The notes under the pieces: model-generated
What the model was told of the DNA's origin: nothing
Seen by the model: only the letters and a program-made list of their open reading frames with translations
Database searches by the model: none
Program-made: the position numbers and the translations under genes
In this document: positions 62,512-64,000 of the stretch, in pieces
Layout: each line of letters begins with the position of its first letter
Numbering within the stretch: position 1 is the stretch's first letter
Origin: Bacillus sp. SB49
Lineage (GTDB): Bacteria > Bacillota > Bacilli > Bacillales > Halobacillaceae
NCBI RefSeq assembly: GCF_000469135.2
Contig: NZ_CP048117.1
Location: 2,145,501 to 2,209,500 of the forward strand
Length of the DNA: 64,000 nucleotides
Reading direction: 5' to 3'

Positions 62512-64000
62512 GTGACAGAGTTCGAATTGTTTCGAAAGCAATATCCTTTTGACTTGCTTTCGGACGAGGAATTTGAAGAGATTTTCGGCAAAGCCGTAGT
62601 CAAAGAATACAGCACCAATGAATTTATCATTCATGAAGATCAGGATGAAGACAGAATTGACATCCACTTCCTCGTATCCGGTCTTGCAAAAAACATCATG
62701 CACCGATCCAATGGTCGCCAGCTCTCTGTAAGGTTCTACTACCCGGGAGACCTGGTAGGAGTGATGATTCTTCTTACGAGCGGAGAAATGCGCTTTTCTG
62801 TCCAGGCGCTGGAACCGGTCAAAACGGTCTGCTTCGAGAGGGAATCGTTTTTACAAACGATGTCGAACAACACTCATTTCTCCAAGGTCGTCATGGATGG
62901 AATCAGCCATTTAATGAAGAGCCTCTATGACGAGGTGAAGTATAAAAGTTCCACCACGGATGAGCAGGACGATCGTGAGCTTTACAAAAAGCGTGCAGAT
63001 GCCTATATGGAACTTCCAACGTTTATACACCCGGAATCCTCCATTGAAAAAGCAGCCCGCATGCTGCAGCAGCAGAAGATAGAAGCGCTTATTGTAAGCG
63101 ACGACCAAAGCTCGATGCTTGGGATGATCGGATACGGCCAGATTTTAAAGGCCTATTTTGAAAATGAGCACAAAAATCCCGTTCGGACTTACATGACGGA
63201 GGAGTCCTATGAGATTAACGAACAGGAATTCATCTACGATGCGCTGAGTTATTTGAAACACCATCCAACGGAAATCATACCGGTTCTCCACAAAGATAAG
63301 GTGGTTGGAATCCTCAGACAGTCTTCCTTCTTCACCATCAAAAACTCCGTTTATTTCGATTTAACATACAAAATATCAAACGCAGCCAGCATTGATGAAA
63401 TCCGTCCACTTTCTCCCATTTACAATGCAAGATTCCAGCAGTTTGTGTCCAGTCTGATTAAAGACAACATGTTTGCGTACGATATTGCTGAATTAATGAC
63501 CAACTACAACGACAGGCTGCACAAACAGGTCGTACAAATCGCGGAAGATGAAATGGTGAAAGAGGGGTACGGAGCACCTCCAATCAATTACTGCTTCCTG
63601 GTCATGGGAAGTGAGGGACGTAAAGAGCAAGCTTTCTCCACGGATCAGGACAATGCCATGATTCTCGCTGACTACAGCAGTTCCAAGCATAAAAAGACGA
63701 TAGAAGAATACTTCCGAATCTTTGCCGGTAAAATTAACGACATGCTGAATGAGTGCGGCTATCCTTATTGTACAGGCGGAATTATGGCAAGAGAAGATAA
63801 GTGGCGTCAGCAGACAAGCCAGTGGCACGCAAGTATCGACCGCTGGATTGCCAAAATGGATGCGGAAGAGATCCGCGATTTTACTATCTTCATGGATTTC
63901 CGTCCGATCATTGGAGATTATTCACTAGCCTATGATTTAAAAAAATATGTGACCAAGCGCGTTCAAAAATCATTGAACCTCCATCAACTGCTGATGAAGG
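62512..64000 (+). CDS. cNMP-binding/CBS-pair/DUF294 nucleotidyltransferase, 5' part (cut by window edge)
   Basis: 496 residues visible. Residues about 1-140 look like a cyclic nucleotide-binding domain (EIFGKAVVKEYSTNEFIIHE, VRFYYPGDLVGVMILL); about 160-285 a CBS pair (MELPTFIHPESSIEKAARML, VRTYMTEESYEINEQEFIY); from about 300 a DUF294 nucleotidyltransferase with FLVMGSEGRKEQ followed by STDQDNAMI. The end of DUF294_C is missing. The GTG start has AAAGGAG at 9 bases. It shares its core with the stand-alone DUF294 protein at 10702-11664. Such proteins often neighbour DnaQ-like exonucleases and sodium:solute symporters; those would lie right of the window if present. Confidence 0.88.
   Translation, partial: MTEFELFRKQYPFDLLSDEEFEEIFGKAVVKEYSTNEFIIHEDQDEDRIDIHFLVSGLAKNIMHRSNGRQLSVRFYYPGDLVGVMILLTSGEMRFSVQALEPVKTVCFERESFLQTMSNNTHFSKVVMDGISHLMKSLYDEVKYKSSTTDEQDDRELYKKRADAYMELPTFIHPESSIEKAARMLQQQKIEALIVSDDQSSMLGMIGYGQILKAYFENEHKNPVRTYMTEESYEINEQEFIYDALSYLKHHPTEIIPVLHKDKVVGILRQSSFFTIKNSVYFDLTYKISNAASIDEIRPLSPIYNARFQQFVSSLIKDNMFAYDIAELMTNYNDRLHKQVVQIAEDEMVKEGYGAPPINYCFLVMGSEGRKEQAFSTDQDNAMILADYSSSKHKKTIEEYFRIFAGKINDMLNECGYPYCTGGIMAREDKWRQQTSQWHASIDRWIAKMDAEEIRDFTIFMDFRPIIGDYSLAYDLKKYVTKRVQKSLNLHQLLMK

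Noticed and set aside
1-64000. CRISPR arrays, insertion sequences, prophage, tRNA or rRNA genes
   Set aside because: No regularly spaced repeats, transposase or integrase motifs, cloverleaf sequences or rRNA segments were seen on either strand.

Overview
The window is chromosomal DNA of a low-to-mid GC, endospore-forming member of the Bacillaceae, most likely a salt-adapted genus close to Halobacillus or Virgibacillus. This is inferred from gene content, not from an alignment. Pointers are the many genes matching the Bacillus subtilis yqi-yqj-yqk neighbourhood (bkd operon, brxB, yqjA, yqjD, yqjE, dinB, rnz, namA, yqjN, yqjP, yqjQ, yqjW, yqkB, yqkK), a spore protein (SspP), CcpA, GlnR/TnrA and LexA type operators, a guanine riboswitch, and an OpuD glycine-betaine carrier. 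No rRNA, tRNA, insertion sequence, prophage or CRISPR array was found.

Layout. 1-4.9 kb: mannitol operon mtlA-mtlR-mtlD (minus strand; mtlD runs off the left edge), with a 49-bp palindrome and a cre site at its promoter. 4.9-8.7 kb: MaeN-like 2-hydroxycarboxylate transporter with its MalK/MalR two-component system. 8.8-9.9 kb: phosphotriesterase-like lactonase behind a TetR-type operator. 10-13 kb: a compact transcription unit of ammonium transporter, DUF294 nucleotidyltransferase and DnaQ-like exonuclease, preceded by two GlnR/TnrA boxes. 13.3-21.7 kb: opuD, a membrane-anchored rhodanese-like protein, a small ribbon-helix-helix-like protein, topB, a glycolipid-binding-like protein, a DUF2515 protein, a VOC protein, a methyltransferase and a small membrane protein. 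21.8-23.9 kb: pbuG-like purine permease under a guanine riboswitch, then yqkK and yqkB. 24-29.3 kb: SOS-controlled Y-family polymerase YqjW, three tiny membrane proteins, and a response regulator-histidine kinase-LolA-like lipoprotein unit. 29.4-39 kb: yqjQ, yqjP, an AbgT transporter, yqjN, a phosphodiesterase, namA, rnz and an aldehyde dehydrogenase. 39-44 kb: an ABC exporter, small spore-type proteins and dinB. 44-51.9 kb: peptidase yqjE, a propionyl/methylmalonyl-CoA module (yqjD, a B12-domain/epimerase fusion, mutase large subunit), a Prli42-type miniprotein, an L,D-transpeptidase, yqjA and brxB. 52-62 kb: the complete branched-chain keto-acid operon ptb-bcd-buk-lpdV-bkdAA-bkdAB-bkdB with a consensus sigma-54 promoter and its activator bkdR. 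62.2-64 kb: a DUF2627 protein and a cNMP-binding/CBS/DUF294 protein cut by the right edge.

How the genes fit together. The bkd operon converts Val, Ile and Leu to branched acyl-CoAs, and the mutase/epimerase/carboxyltransferase cluster can take the propionyl-CoA from Val and Ile to succinyl-CoA. The left part is carbon acquisition (mannitol, malate/citrate) under CcpA. The amt unit is nitrogen acquisition. The parts that look least described are the amt-DUF294-exonuclease unit, the B12-domain/epimerase fusion, and the several tiny membrane proteins.
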